The notes: generated from the letters alone by a model not told the origin. A stretch of DNA of 64,000 nt from Sulfurimonas sp. SAG-AH-194-L11 (GCF_029215995.1 NZ_JAEMVB010000002.1:62001-126000); one strand, 5' to 3'; positions 9,742-18,693 are shown, counted from the stretch's first letter. Numbers and translations are program-made.

Positions 9742-10750
9742 AAATCTAATAATAAATACAACACAATTCCTAATCTACAAATCAGACAATAATGACGTCA
9801 AAGTAGATGTTCTGATTCAAGATGAAAATATATGGCTTACGATAGAGCAGATGGCAGAGCTTTTTGGAAAAGGTCGTTCAACTATAAATGAGCATATTTT
9901 AAATATTTATAAAGATGGAGAGCTAGAAAAAGATGTATCTATGAGAAAAATCGGAAAAACCGATTTTTCTACTAAACCAACAAATTATTATAATCTTGAT
10001 ACTATCATTTCAGTTGGATATAGGGTGAAATCTATCCAAGGTGTACGATTTAGACAGTGGGCTACTGCGCGACTTCAAGAGTATATCATTAAGGGTTTTA
10101 CCATGGATGATGAACGCTTGAAAAATACAGAGCAGGTATTTGGAAAAGATTATTTTAGAGAACAACTAGAGAGAATACGAGATGTTCGTTCTAGTGAGAG
10201 AAGATTTTATCAGCAGATTACGGATATTTATGCTGAGTGTAGTATTGATTATGATAAAAATTCCTTAGCCACCAAGGAGTTCTTTGCTACGGTTCAAAAT
10301 AAACTACATTGGGCTATCACAAAACAAACAGCAGCCGAGATAATATACTCAAGAGCGAATCATATAAATGAAAATATGGGACTAACCACTTGGAAAAATG
10401 CACCAACTGGAAGAGTTAGAAAAACTGATGTGACTGTTGCAAAAAATTATTTACAAGAAAACGAGCTAAATACATTAAATCGAATAGTAACTATGTACCT
10501 CGACTATGCAGAAGACCAAGCTGAGAGAAATATACCAATGACTATGAAAGATTGGAGTCAAAAGTTAAATGCATTTTTACAATTTAATGAACGAGATATT
10601 TTACAAGATGCTGGAAAAGTTACAGCTGTAATTGCAAAAGAATTTGCTATCAGTGAATTTGAAAAGTATAAAGTCATTCAAGACAAATCATATAAAAGTG
10701 ATTTTGACATGTTACTTCAAGAGTTAGATAAAGATGGAAAGATTATATAA
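9734..10750 (+). CDS. RhuM-family protein
   Basis: 338-aa protein of the virulence RhuM family, which is often found inside or beside restriction-modification loci; its biochemical function is not established. Family features are the segment with WLTIEQMAELFGKGRST near 30-46, which looks like a small helix-turn-helix, followed by YYNLDTIISVGYRVKS and FRQWATARLQEYIIKGF. The ATG at 9734 overlaps the end of the restriction gene by 8 nt, so translation is likely coupled; an in-frame GTG at 9725 is an alternative. It ends 1 nt before the convergent aminopeptidase-like gene. Confidence 0.85.
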   Translation: MDKNLIINTTQFLIYKSDNNDVKVDVLIQDENIWLTIEQMAELFGKGRSTINEHILNIYKDGELEKDVSMRKIGKTDFSTKPTNYYNLDTIISVGYRVKSIQGVRFRQWATARLQEYIIKGFTMDDERLKNTEQVFGKDYFREQLERIRDVRSSERRFYQQITDIYAECSIDYDKNSLATKEFFATVQNKLHWAITKQTAAEIIYSRANHINENMGLTTWKNAPTGRVRKTDVTVAKNYLQENELNTLNRIVTMYLDYAEDQAERNIPMTMKDWSQKLNAFLQFNERDILQDAGKVTAVIAKEFAISEFEKYKVIQDKSYKSDFDMLLQELDKDGKII

Positions 10751-10751
10751 A

Positions 10752-11759
10752 CTAAACAATCCAAGCTTCATTCTTAAAAATAACTTCATCATCAAGTTTC
10801 ACTGTAGTTATATCTACAAACACATCTACATGAAACTTCCCCTCACCTCTTTTTATGCCTGGTTTTGCATACATTCCATGTTTACGTCCAAGCGAGAGGT
10901 GGACACCACACATTCGCTCGTATGTTCCCGTGTCACTTACTATTTTCGTTTTACTAAAGGCACGATTAAGACCAAAGCCTAACTCTCTTACAAGTATTTC
11001 ACCCTCACCCTCACGAATTAATTCTAGGACTTCATCAAACGCAGGTGTAGTATTCTCAGTTGCTATCACTTTTCCTTTTTCTATTATAAGGATTGCTGGG
11101 GTTTGGGGTTTGTTAGTTTTATAACTTGTGTTACTAAAGACAGATATTTTTACTCTGCCATGTAGAGCTTCTAAGTCCTTAGACTCAGTAAAGACTTCCC
11201 CAATTGGAAACTGCCCTCCACTGTTTGGCATGATAGAGTAGTCTCCGATGTTTAGTTTAGCACTCTCAAAAGATGAGTCATAGAAAAGAAACTCGCCATC
11301 ACTCTCTATGACGGCCGAACCTGCCTTATCTATCTTACTTTTGAGTGCATATCCTACGCCTCTATAATACTCTTTATCGTATAAAAGTGAATCTATATAA
11401 GTCGGTATCTCATCCTCGCTCATACGACTTAAATGAGGATGCTCTATCACTTTTATCTTGAGCTTAAAGAGTTCTACTCTGATTCTAAAAGCATTTAGGC
11501 GAAAGTTTGTGGACTGTATAAGAGCTACAAAGTCTAATGCTTCTAATGCGTTAAATATTTCTAAAATGTCTTGCGAATCAGTAGCATCAAAGTTTATAAA
11601 GGTAGCATCAGGAAGTGCTAGTTTGTAAGCACTATATAAAAGATTAGAGAGTGTAGAGTTTGTGTCATAGACTACAACTGCTCTTTGTTTATCTGTATGC
11701 TCAAAGACATCTTCAATGATACTAGTAATATTTTTGTGTGCAATCTTTACTTGGTTCAT
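10752..11759 (-). CDS. M29-like aminopeptidase
   Basis: 335-aa protein whose C-terminal half resembles M29 metallo-aminopeptidases (AmpS/PepS). Candidate metal ligands are the Glu in PIGEVFTE, the Glu in RELGFGLN, the His in GVHLSLG and the His/Asp in FHVDVFVD, in the family order. The N-terminal 110 residues are more divergent. No signal peptide is seen. I prefer the ATG at 11759; a GTG at 11783 would add 8 residues. Its 3' end abuts the RhuM gene, marking the right edge of the insert. Peptidase activity is inferred only. Confidence 0.6.
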   Translation of the reverse strand: MNQVKIAHKNITSIIEDVFEHTDKQRAVVVYDTNSTLSNLLYSAYKLALPDATFINFDATDSQDILEIFNALEALDFVALIQSTNFRLNAFRIRVELFKLKIKVIEHPHLSRMSEDEIPTYIDSLLYDKEYYRGVGYALKSKIDKAGSAVIESDGEFLFYDSSFESAKLNIGDYSIMPNSGGQFPIGEVFTESKDLEALHGRVKISVFSNTSYKTNKPQTPAILIIEKGKVIATENTTPAFDEVLELIREGEGEILVRELGFGLNRAFSKTKIVSDTGTYERMCGVHLSLGRKHGMYAKPGIKRGEGKFHVDVFVDITTVKLDDEVIFKNEAWIV

Positions 11760-11817
11760 AAGTGCAATAATACAATACGACACCTCTATTATTAATGAAA
11801 AACTTAAATTTTATAAG

Positions 11818-11823
11818 TATAAT
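11818..11823 (+). promoter_or_regulatory. Predicted -10 box of tex
   Basis: A perfect TATAAT lies 20 nt before the tex ATG, giving a short leader that contains AAGGAA. No good -35 is seen, which is common for sigma-70 promoters in Campylobacterota. Confidence 0.5.
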
Positions 11824-11843
11824 ACAAAAATACAAGGAAATTC

Positions 11844-13934
11844 ATGTCACTCTTAGTCACCATGTTAGAAGCAAAAACTTCGCTTAAAAAAGAGCATATT
11901 CAAAATATTCTCAAACTCTTAGATGAGGGCTCAACTATCCCTTTTATCGCTAGATATCGAAAAGAGATGACCGGTGGAGCTGATGATGAAGTGCTTCGTG
12001 AGTTTGAGGCTCTATATCTTAGCTCAAAAAAACTACTAGAGAGAAAAGAAGAAATATCGCGTCTCATACAAGAGAGAGCTACTTTAACTGATAGCATTAA
12101 AAAAAGTATTCATGAAGCACAAACACTTAGAACTTTAGAGAGTATCTACAGACCTTATAAAGAGAAAAAGTCTTCTCGTGCTACTCTTGCTATGGATAGA
12201 GGTCTCACATCTTTAGCAAACATCCTACAAAGTGCAAGACTCTCTACTATAGAGTTTCGAAATCAAGCTAAAAGGTTTGTAAAAAAAGATGTCTCCAACA
12301 TTGATGAAGCCATAAAAGGGGCACAAGATATACTCGCTGAAAGATACTCCGAACAAGTAAGGGAGAGAGAAGCTATACGAAACTCAATGTTACAGTATGG
12401 TTTGATAGAGACAAAGAGAACAAAAACTTTCAATGAGACTGGTGTTTACAAAAACTTAGCCCCATCCTCTCAAAAAGTAGCCTACGTTCCATCACATAGA
12501 TACCTAGCCATAATGCGCGGAGTGAAAGAAAAAGAGTTGTCAGTAAAAATCACTGTAGATACAGAACGAATCTTAGAAAATATCAAACACTATAAAATTC
12601 CTAAAGATGCTTCAAGCTCAAAAGAGTTACTCTTTGCAGCTTATAAAGATGGACTTAAACGCCTACTGCTTCCTTCCATTGAGAGAGAAGTACAACATGA
12701 ACTTAAAGAAAAAGCTGATAAAGCTGCCATATCTGTTTTTGGAAAGAACCTCTCACAACTGCTTATGACGCCACCTGTAAGCAAGATGGTTCTTTTAGGT
12801 GTAGACCCTGCATTTGTGAGTGGCTGTAAACTTGCCGTCATTGATGAAAACGGAAACTATTTAGAGTCTGCTGTTATCTACCCGACACAACCTAGAAATG
12901 ACTATGCAAACTCTAAAAAAGTTGTTTTACAACTACGTAAAAAGTATAACATCACTGGTGTAGCCATAGGAAATGGAACGGGCTCACGTGAGACACAAGA
13001 GTTTTTTGCAAAACTAAACACTCAAGAGAGTGCCAACTTAAAGTATACAGTTGTCTCAGAAGCAGGAGCATCTGTGTACTCAGCTTCAAAACTCGCTCAA
13101 GATGAGTACCCACACTTAGATGTTACCATACGAGGAGCTATCTCTATAGCTCAAAGACTTCGTGACCCAATGTCAGCACTTGTCAAAATAGACCCTAAGT
13201 CTTTAGGAATCGGACAGTACCAACACGATGTAGACCAAAAACTCTTACAAAAAAGACTCGATGATGTAACGAGCGACCTTGTAAATAGAGTGGGTGTTGA
13301 CATCAACTCTGCTTCGGCCTCTCTTCTTTCTCATGTCGCAGGAATAGGTCCTAAAATCGCACAAAATATCATAGAGTATAGAGATAAAAATGGAAACTTT
13401 ACTGCTAAAGATGAACTCCTAAAAGTAAAAGGTTTAGGAAAAAAAGCTTATGAGCAAGCTGCTGGATTTATACGAATCAAAGAGAGCAAAAATGTTTTTG
13501 ATAATACGGGAATACATCCTGAGAGTTATAAAATAGCAAAAGAGTTAGTCAAACTAAAGCTTGATACACTCAACATACAAGAGATAGCTTGTGCATTAGG
13601 CACAGGAGTTGAAACACTTAGAGACATCATAAAAGAGTTACAAAAACCCGGCTTTGACCCTAGAGAAGAACTTCCTATCATTCCTTTTAAAGAGGGACTC
13701 ACAGATATAAAAATGCTTAAAGAGGGTAGCCTTGTCTCAGGGGTTGTGAGAAATATCACTGACTTTGGTGCCTTTGTAGATATTGGGCTTAAGAATGATG
13801 GAATGATTCATATCTCAAAGATGAGTGCTAAAAGAATAAAGCATCCACTTGAAGTTCTCTCGCTAAATCAGTATCTACCCGTGATAGAAGTAGTTGCTAT
13901 AGACAAAGAAAAAGTAGCACTGAGTTTAAACTAG
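11844..13934 (+). CDS. tex: Tex family RNA-binding transcription accessory protein
   Basis: 696-aa cytosolic nucleic-acid-binding protein. Domains in order: helical Tex N-terminus (1-190), a YqgF/RNase H-like domain starting with LLGVDPAFVSGCKL near 320, helix-hairpin-helix repeats (GIGPKIAQNIIEYR and KGLGKKAYEQAAGF near 500-540), and a C-terminal S1 RNA-binding domain (GVVRNITDFGAFVDIG onward, near 630-696). It is slightly shorter than the 770-aa enterobacterial form. The ATG has AAGGAA upstream. The last 4 nt overlap the convergent PPOX-like gene. Confidence 0.95.
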   Translation: MSLLVTMLEAKTSLKKEHIQNILKLLDEGSTIPFIARYRKEMTGGADDEVLREFEALYLSSKKLLERKEEISRLIQERATLTDSIKKSIHEAQTLRTLESIYRPYKEKKSSRATLAMDRGLTSLANILQSARLSTIEFRNQAKRFVKKDVSNIDEAIKGAQDILAERYSEQVREREAIRNSMLQYGLIETKRTKTFNETGVYKNLAPSSQKVAYVPSHRYLAIMRGVKEKELSVKITVDTERILENIKHYKIPKDASSSKELLFAAYKDGLKRLLLPSIEREVQHELKEKADKAAISVFGKNLSQLLMTPPVSKMVLLGVDPAFVSGCKLAVIDENGNYLESAVIYPTQPRNDYANSKKVVLQLRKKYNITGVAIGNGTGSRETQEFFAKLNTQESANLKYTVVSEAGASVYSASKLAQDEYPHLDVTIRGAISIAQRLRDPMSALVKIDPKSLGIGQYQHDVDQKLLQKRLDDVTSDLVNRVGVDINSASASLLSHVAGIGPKIAQNIIEYRDKNGNFTAKDELLKVKGLGKKAYEQAAGFIRIKESKNVFDNTGIHPESYKIAKELVKLKLDTLNIQEIACALGTGVETLRDIIKELQKPGFDPREELPIIPFKEGLTDIKMLKEGSLVSGVVRNITDFGAFVDIGLKNDGMIHISKMSAKRIKHPLEVLSLNQYLPVIEVVAIDKEKVALSLN

Positions 13935-14347
13935 TCTAAGTCTACTATTATTTTTTTACCAAATCCTAAAGTGTTATCTGTAAGTTTAAAGTGTTTTACT
14001 TTTATCTGCCAGAGTTTAGGTGACATTTCTCTAGCATAAGGAAAATCTTGAAAATAAAGCTTCTCTAACTCTCTGTTTTGCAAAGGGACACACTCTCCCC
14101 TAAACTGTAGACCTTGTATCTTTCCTACATCTTTTGTCTCTAGTAAAATGTTTCCTGCGACTGTTTTGTTTTGAAGTATATGTTTTATATGGAGGGTATC
14201 ATCACTACTCGCTACGATAAAACTTTTTATTTGTGCATCATACGAAAAGAAGAGAGAACAGACACTCACCTCATCTTCAACCGATGTCGCCAAACTCATT
14301 ACATGATGTTGGTCTATAAACTGCTCTACTCTCTCTAAATCATTCAA
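13931..14347 (-). CDS. PPOX-like FMN-binding split-barrel protein
   Basis: 138-aa single-domain protein resembling the pyridoxamine 5'-phosphate oxidase split-barrel family. Visible features are HHVMSLATSVEDEVSVCSLFFSYD at the start of the barrel (written here only as a region, residues 14-37), then an SSDDTLHIKHI segment and a GLQFRGEC strand. Such proteins usually bind FMN, F420 or heme; the ligand here is unknown. It is the last gene of the minus-strand run that begins with ovoA, 3 nt after the 73-aa gene, so a redox role linked to ovothiol is possible but unproven. Confidence 0.7.
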   Translation of the reverse strand: MNDLERVEQFIDQHHVMSLATSVEDEVSVCSLFFSYDAQIKSFIVASSDDTLHIKHILQNKTVAGNILLETKDVGKIQGLQFRGECVPLQNRELEKLYFQDFPYAREMSPKLWQIKVKHFKLTDNTLGFGKKIIVDLD

Positions 14348-14350
14348 AGT

Positions 14351-14572
14351 TTAAAATCTTTTTAAAAACTTTTCCATTTTTTCAGAGTCTGTAATAGAGC
14401 GTTTATTTAACATCATTTGAGCTGTTTCATCGCTCTTTAAAGTATCAAAAAGTTCTACTGGATTATGCATATTATAGTAACTTTTCATAAACTCTATCAG
14501 TCTCTCAAAGTTATCATCTCGCACACTCATTTTTTTATGTTCTTTGTATTCATCCCAGTCAATTCGTGTCAA
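14351..14572 (-). CDS. Small conserved-looking protein of unknown function
   Basis: 73-aa acidic/basic soluble protein with no signal peptide, membrane segment or recognised motif; helical content looks high. ATG start; 25 nt after the C-S lyase gene and 3 nt before the PPOX-like gene, all on the same strand. The tight spacing supports it being a real gene in the ovoA operon. I do not recognise the family. Confidence 0.65.
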   Translation of the reverse strand: MTRIDWDEYKEHKKMSVRDDNFERLIEFMKSYYNMHNPVELFDTLKSDETAQMMLNKRSITDSEKMEKFLKRF

Positions 14573-14597
14573 TTTAATATCCTTATTATTGTAAATG

Positions 14598-15773
14598 TTA
14601 TTTTAGCAAAAGTGCTTTGTCTAACTTCTTAATTATCTCTAACATTTTTTCGCCTGAGACTGCAAAGTTCAGACGCATATAACCAGAACCCTCTCTACCA
14701 AAGCTGATTCCAGCATTAAGTCCAAGTTTAGCATCCTTAATAAAAAACTCTCTTAATGCTTTATCTTTAAGATTCATACCTTTACAATTAAGCCAAGCGA
14801 GATATATTCCTTCGATAGGTGTGATTTTTATAAGTTTTGGATACTTTTCACATAGATTTTTAAGCATTTCATAGTTTTTATACAGATGAATTTTTAGCTC
14901 TTTTAACCACTCCCTACCCTCTTTATATGCTGCTTCATATGCCACATGCGAAAGAACAGCTCCTTGTGCAAAGTGTACTTTATCGTAAGCAACTTTAAAC
15001 TTTTTTCTCAAATCTTCATCTTCAATGACTACACTACTCATAGCGAATCCAGCCATATTAAATGTTTTTCCAACACCTATAGAAGTCACTGTTATACTTT
15101 TAGCTTCTTTGCTAAGAGTAGCAAAAGGTATATGTTTGTTTGGTGTGTAGACAAGATCAGAGTGTATTTCATCTGCAAATACTACAATGTTATGCTCTAA
15201 ACAAACTCTCAAAATTGCTTCAAGTTCCTCTTTTTTCCAAACTCTTCCAACAGGGTTATGCGGTGAACACAGAAGTAAAAGTTTTGTATTTGGAGTTATT
15301 TTTGATTTTAAATCTTCTATATCAAAACTGTAAACGCCATCTCCATTGACTTTAAGAGGATTTTTTATCAGTTCACGATTTAAACCAAGTACAGAGTGAA
15401 AAAAGGGAGAATAAACAGGCGTTTGGACTATCACGCCTTCACTCTCTTTACTAAAAGCTTCAATAGCCACAGCCATAGATGCCACCACAGAATGAGAGTA
15501 AAACATATCTTCAAGTTTAAAGTCAAAATTATGGAACTCTTTCATCCAAGCTTTTTGTGCATTAAACGCAGACACAGGAACTTCTTCATAGCCAACTATG
15601 GGATGTTCAAGTCGTTTTTTCACTGCGTTTAGTACAAAGTCAGGTGTATCTATATCCATATCTGCAACCCAAACCGGTTGCACATCATGCGTACCAAAAA
15701 GCTCTTCTCTTAGGGTATATTTCTCCGCATTTGTGTCTTTTCTACAAGCACTACGAGAGAAATCGTAAGACAT
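14598..15773 (-). CDS. PLP-dependent C-S lyase (MalY/PatB type), candidate ovothiol lyase OvoB
   Basis: 391-aa fold-type I aminotransferase-like enzyme of the MalY/PatB cystathionine beta-lyase family. WVADMDIDTP near the N-terminus is the family signature. The PLP lysine is in GVGKTFNMAG, with CSPHNPVGRVW and FADEIHSDLVY as cofactor-binding segments. Start is the ATG at 15773, which overlaps the stop of the upstream OvoA gene (TAATG), implying translational coupling. In ovothiol synthesis a PLP sulfoxide lyase cuts the histidyl-cysteine sulfoxide made by OvoA to 5-thiohistidine, so this position strongly suggests that role. A plain cystathionine or cysteine lyase is the alternative. Confidence 0.85.
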   Translation of the reverse strand: MSYDFSRSACRKDTNAEKYTLREELFGTHDVQPVWVADMDIDTPDFVLNAVKKRLEHPIVGYEEVPVSAFNAQKAWMKEFHNFDFKLEDMFYSHSVVASMAVAIEAFSKESEGVIVQTPVYSPFFHSVLGLNRELIKNPLKVNGDGVYSFDIEDLKSKITPNTKLLLLCSPHNPVGRVWKKEELEAILRVCLEHNIVVFADEIHSDLVYTPNKHIPFATLSKEAKSITVTSIGVGKTFNMAGFAMSSVVIEDEDLRKKFKVAYDKVHFAQGAVLSHVAYEAAYKEGREWLKELKIHLYKNYEMLKNLCEKYPKLIKITPIEGIYLAWLNCKGMNLKDKALREFFIKDAKLGLNAGISFGREGSGYMRLNFAVSGEKMLEIIKKLDKALLLK

Positions 15774-17896
15774 TACTTCTTTTTCCAAACACTAACTTCA
15801 GAGATAGTATGCTGATACTTTCTAGCTGTCTCTTTAATGACAAATTCTAAATCTTGCGTATGAATAAGCTCAAATTTTTCACCTAAAATAGTACTCAGAG
15901 AGTCAATAGTTTTAACCTCTTCTCCGTTCCCATTAGTAAATCCACCAAGCCAAAACTCTTTTGCAGTTGAGCTCTCTTGCCAAGTGTATGGAGAAGTGAT
16001 AACTAAGATACCATCTTCGTTAAGTCTCTCATCAATTGTGTCTAAAAAGAGTCTAGGATTATAGAGTCTGTCTATTAGGTTTGTAGCCATAATCAAATCA
16101 TAACCTGTAAAGTTAGCTTTTAAGTTACAAGCATCACCCTGCCAAAAAGATACTTTTTCTTTTAAGTCTTCATAAGCTAAATCTTCGATTGTGACCTTTT
16201 TTTGCAGAGCTATTTCACCCTCTTCTTTAGTGCTAAACGCCAAGTAACCATCTTCTTTTAGTTTTGCTCCAGCTTGAACGAAACGCACAGAGAAGTCTAT
16301 TCCCTCAACACTGTCAAACTCACGAGCTAACTCATATGTTGCCCGTCCAGTTGCACAACCTAAATCAAGTGCTTTTTTATTGTTAACTGCAAATGCACTT
16401 GCTACTCTTGCAGTGCTGCATGCAAAATTCTCAACTCCAAAATGTGAAGCTCCGTATTGAAATTCACAGTACTGTGAAACTAACTCATCACTCTCATATA
16501 TATGACCCGTAGGTAATGCCTTGGTGCTGTACAATTCTTCTTCCTTTTTTTGACTTATAACATATCTAAAACCTGCGTTTTGATAAAAGTGTTTTCTAAA
16601 CGCATAACGCGAATGTTTTGTGATAAGATTCCCACTACTTGCCCATGATGAGCCGAGTATTAAAGCATGCTTTTCATCAAATGTCGGCACAGAAAAATCA
16701 TCATATGCCTCATGAACTTTAAAACCTTTAAACGGTCGTATTGGTGTACGACTCCACTGCCAAACATTCCCAACAACATCATAAATCCCGTTAAAATTAA
16801 ACTCATTTACAGGACAAGATGAGGCATAGTGGTAGAGGTCAAGGTTAGCTCTACTCTCATGAAACTCAGGTATATCTTTAATTCCTGACTGCTCATAAAT
16901 AGCTCTATATTCAGCTTCACTTGGTAATTGATATAAAACACCATCTTTTTGACTTTTATAACGACAAAATGCCTCTGCTTCAAGAGCATTAACATCGACA
17001 GGCCAATCTTGCGGCATATCTATAATTCTGCTAAGTGTTCTATATTTATAAGTATTCTTCTCTTTTATCCAAAATGATGGATGTTGAGCCTGAGTGTTTT
17101 TTAAGAACTCTCTTCCCTCATCATCCCAAAACTCCTCTCTCTCATACCCACCATCTTCAACAAAAGCAAGGTACTCACCATTACTAATAAGATATTTAGC
17201 ACACTTAAAACTCTCAATGCTTTCTTTGTAAACGCCATACTCATTATCCCAACTATATAAAGGATGCGTATTATCTACTCCGAGTCGGATATCTACTGCA
17301 TTTATCTCCACCATCTCATTTATAGGTGCTGCTCCACTATGCTCACATACTTTAAAAACTTCTATATCTTTGACTAGTGCTATTGGCATTTGTCTATGCA
17401 GGACTAAAGAGGTCTCTAAATGAATCCTCTCATGCTCAATTGCCATCAAAACAATCCACATCGGAGACTCTTTTGTGATTGGAAGTGTTAATGGCAACTC
17501 CATAATGAGCTTATTTACAAGAGTATTCACTTGTTGTCTGTAGGCTCTTACTTCATCAACTGATGGCCAGTTATATTTACTACCATCCATCTCATCCCAA
17601 GCCATTTCATCTACACCAACAGCAAAAACAGACTCATAGTCTGCGTTTATTCTCTCATTTATTATCTTCATACTTATAAGTTTATTTATAAAAAATGTGG
17701 CTGTATGTCCAAAATAAAATATCATTGGATGGCGTGTTATCTCAGATTTTTCATAAAAAACGGTGTCATCTTTTAAGACTTCAAAAACTTTTTCAAATAA
17801 ATTATTTGTATTGTTAAAATATTCCTTAATTTCTAAGCGTTTAGCATCAACACTTTTTCCATCTAGTAAAACACTATATTTACTCAGTTTACTCAA
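15773..17896 (-). CDS. ovoA: 5-histidylcysteine sulfoxide synthase / methyltransferase OvoA
   Basis: 707-aa bifunctional enzyme for ovothiol biosynthesis. The N-terminal DinB-like domain carries the mononuclear iron motif HERIHLE (HxxxHxE) near 154-160. The middle formylglycine-generating-enzyme/sulfatase-modifying domain (about 215-455) includes VVGNVWQWSRTP and FYQNAGFRYV. The C-terminal SAM methyltransferase domain (about 480-707) has the motif I segment ALDLGCATGRATYELA. This three-part layout and length match OvoA rather than the shorter EgtB. OvoA joins cysteine to C5 of histidine as a sulfoxide using O2, and the last domain N-methylates 5-thiohistidine. Start is ATG at 17896, divergent from pgeF. 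Confidence 0.93.
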   Translation of the reverse strand: MSKLSKYSVLLDGKSVDAKRLEIKEYFNNTNNLFEKVFEVLKDDTVFYEKSEITRHPMIFYFGHTATFFINKLISMKIINERINADYESVFAVGVDEMAWDEMDGSKYNWPSVDEVRAYRQQVNTLVNKLIMELPLTLPITKESPMWIVLMAIEHERIHLETSLVLHRQMPIALVKDIEVFKVCEHSGAAPINEMVEINAVDIRLGVDNTHPLYSWDNEYGVYKESIESFKCAKYLISNGEYLAFVEDGGYEREEFWDDEGREFLKNTQAQHPSFWIKEKNTYKYRTLSRIIDMPQDWPVDVNALEAEAFCRYKSQKDGVLYQLPSEAEYRAIYEQSGIKDIPEFHESRANLDLYHYASSCPVNEFNFNGIYDVVGNVWQWSRTPIRPFKGFKVHEAYDDFSVPTFDEKHALILGSSWASSGNLITKHSRYAFRKHFYQNAGFRYVISQKKEEELYSTKALPTGHIYESDELVSQYCEFQYGASHFGVENFACSTARVASAFAVNNKKALDLGCATGRATYELAREFDSVEGIDFSVRFVQAGAKLKEDGYLAFSTKEEGEIALQKKVTIEDLAYEDLKEKVSFWQGDACNLKANFTGYDLIMATNLIDRLYNPRLFLDTIDERLNEDGILVITSPYTWQESSTAKEFWLGGFTNGNGEEVKTIDSLSTILGEKFELIHTQDLEFVIKETARKYQHTISEVSVWKKK

Positions 17897-17916
17897 AAAT
17901 CTACCTTTTAGTTTGA

Positions 17917-17922
17917 TATAAT
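17917..17922 (+). promoter_or_regulatory. Predicted -10 box of pgeF, very close to the start codon
   Basis: TATAAT ends 6 nt before the pgeF ATG, so transcription would begin at or next to the start codon and give a leaderless mRNA. No Shine-Dalgarno is visible. Confidence 0.45.
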
Positions 17923-17928
17923 GATTAT

Positions 17929-18693
17929 ATGAAAATTATTCAAAGTAACTTATTAAATCAATTTCCCAACTTAACACAGGGTTTTACAACTAAGGATAAT
18001 GGTAATATTGCCTTTCATGTGAATGATTCTAAAATAAAAGTCATTCAAAACCATAAACTAGTAGCAATTGAGCTGTCTTATGATGTAGCGAGACTTATTC
18101 ATATGAAACAAGTTCATAAAACAGAGGTAAAAGTTGTTCAGGGAAGTGATAATTTTTATAATTCTCCAACTTGTGATGCGCTCATTACAAATAAAAAAAA
18201 CACACCACTTATGGTAATGGTAGCAGACTGCTCACCGCTACTCTTTTATGACTCAAAAAAAGAAGTAATTGCTGTTGTACATGCAGGTCGTGCTGGTGCA
18301 TTTAATGATATAGTGAAAGAAACACTTAAGAGTTTTAGAGACGATTTTACTTCTGCTGTAAAAGATATTTATGTCTGTGTTGGTCCTAGTATTGGAGAAT
18401 GCTGTTATGAGGTTGGGAGTGAGATTTATGATGAGGCTAAAGAGTTAAAGCTTGATTTTGCTATAAGTCAAAAGCAAAACTCTTACTTCTTAAACATCTC
18501 AAAAATACTACATAAACAGCTTTTACAAAATGGTATAAAAAAGGAAAACATAGAGTTCTCTTCAGTCTGTACAGCATGTACTACAGAGAATTTTTTTTCT
18601 TATAGAGCCGAGGGAGAGACTGGTAGGTTTGCTGGTTTACTTATGCTTAAGGAGACCTCTGAGAACATTAGGGTTATTAGAGGTGCCCTTTAA
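17929..18693 (+). CDS. pgeF: YfiH/PgeF family peptidoglycan editing / purine nucleoside phosphorylase-type protein
   Basis: 254-aa member of the YfiH (DUF152, formerly polyphenol oxidase/laccase) family. The Zn-site residues are visible: His in MKQVHKTEV, Cys in VADCSP and His in VVHAGRAG, followed by GPSIGECCYEVG. Family members act on purine nucleosides and, in E. coli, prevent wrong amino acids entering peptidoglycan. Length is normal. The TATAAT just before the ATG suggests leaderless translation. The 3' end overlaps the convergent Rrf2 gene by 4 nt. Confidence 0.9.
   Translation: MKIIQSNLLNQFPNLTQGFTTKDNGNIAFHVNDSKIKVIQNHKLVAIELSYDVARLIHMKQVHKTEVKVVQGSDNFYNSPTCDALITNKKNTPLMVMVADCSPLLFYDSKKEVIAVVHAGRAGAFNDIVKETLKSFRDDFTSAVKDIYVCVGPSIGECCYEVGSEIYDEAKELKLDFAISQKQNSYFLNISKILHKQLLQNGIKKENIEFSSVCTACTTENFFSYRAEGETGRFAGLLMLKETSENIRVIRGAL

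Noticed and set aside
10734-10982. 82-aa plus-strand frame at the RhuM/M29 junction
   Set aside because: Lies opposite the M29-like gene end and has no ribosome site.
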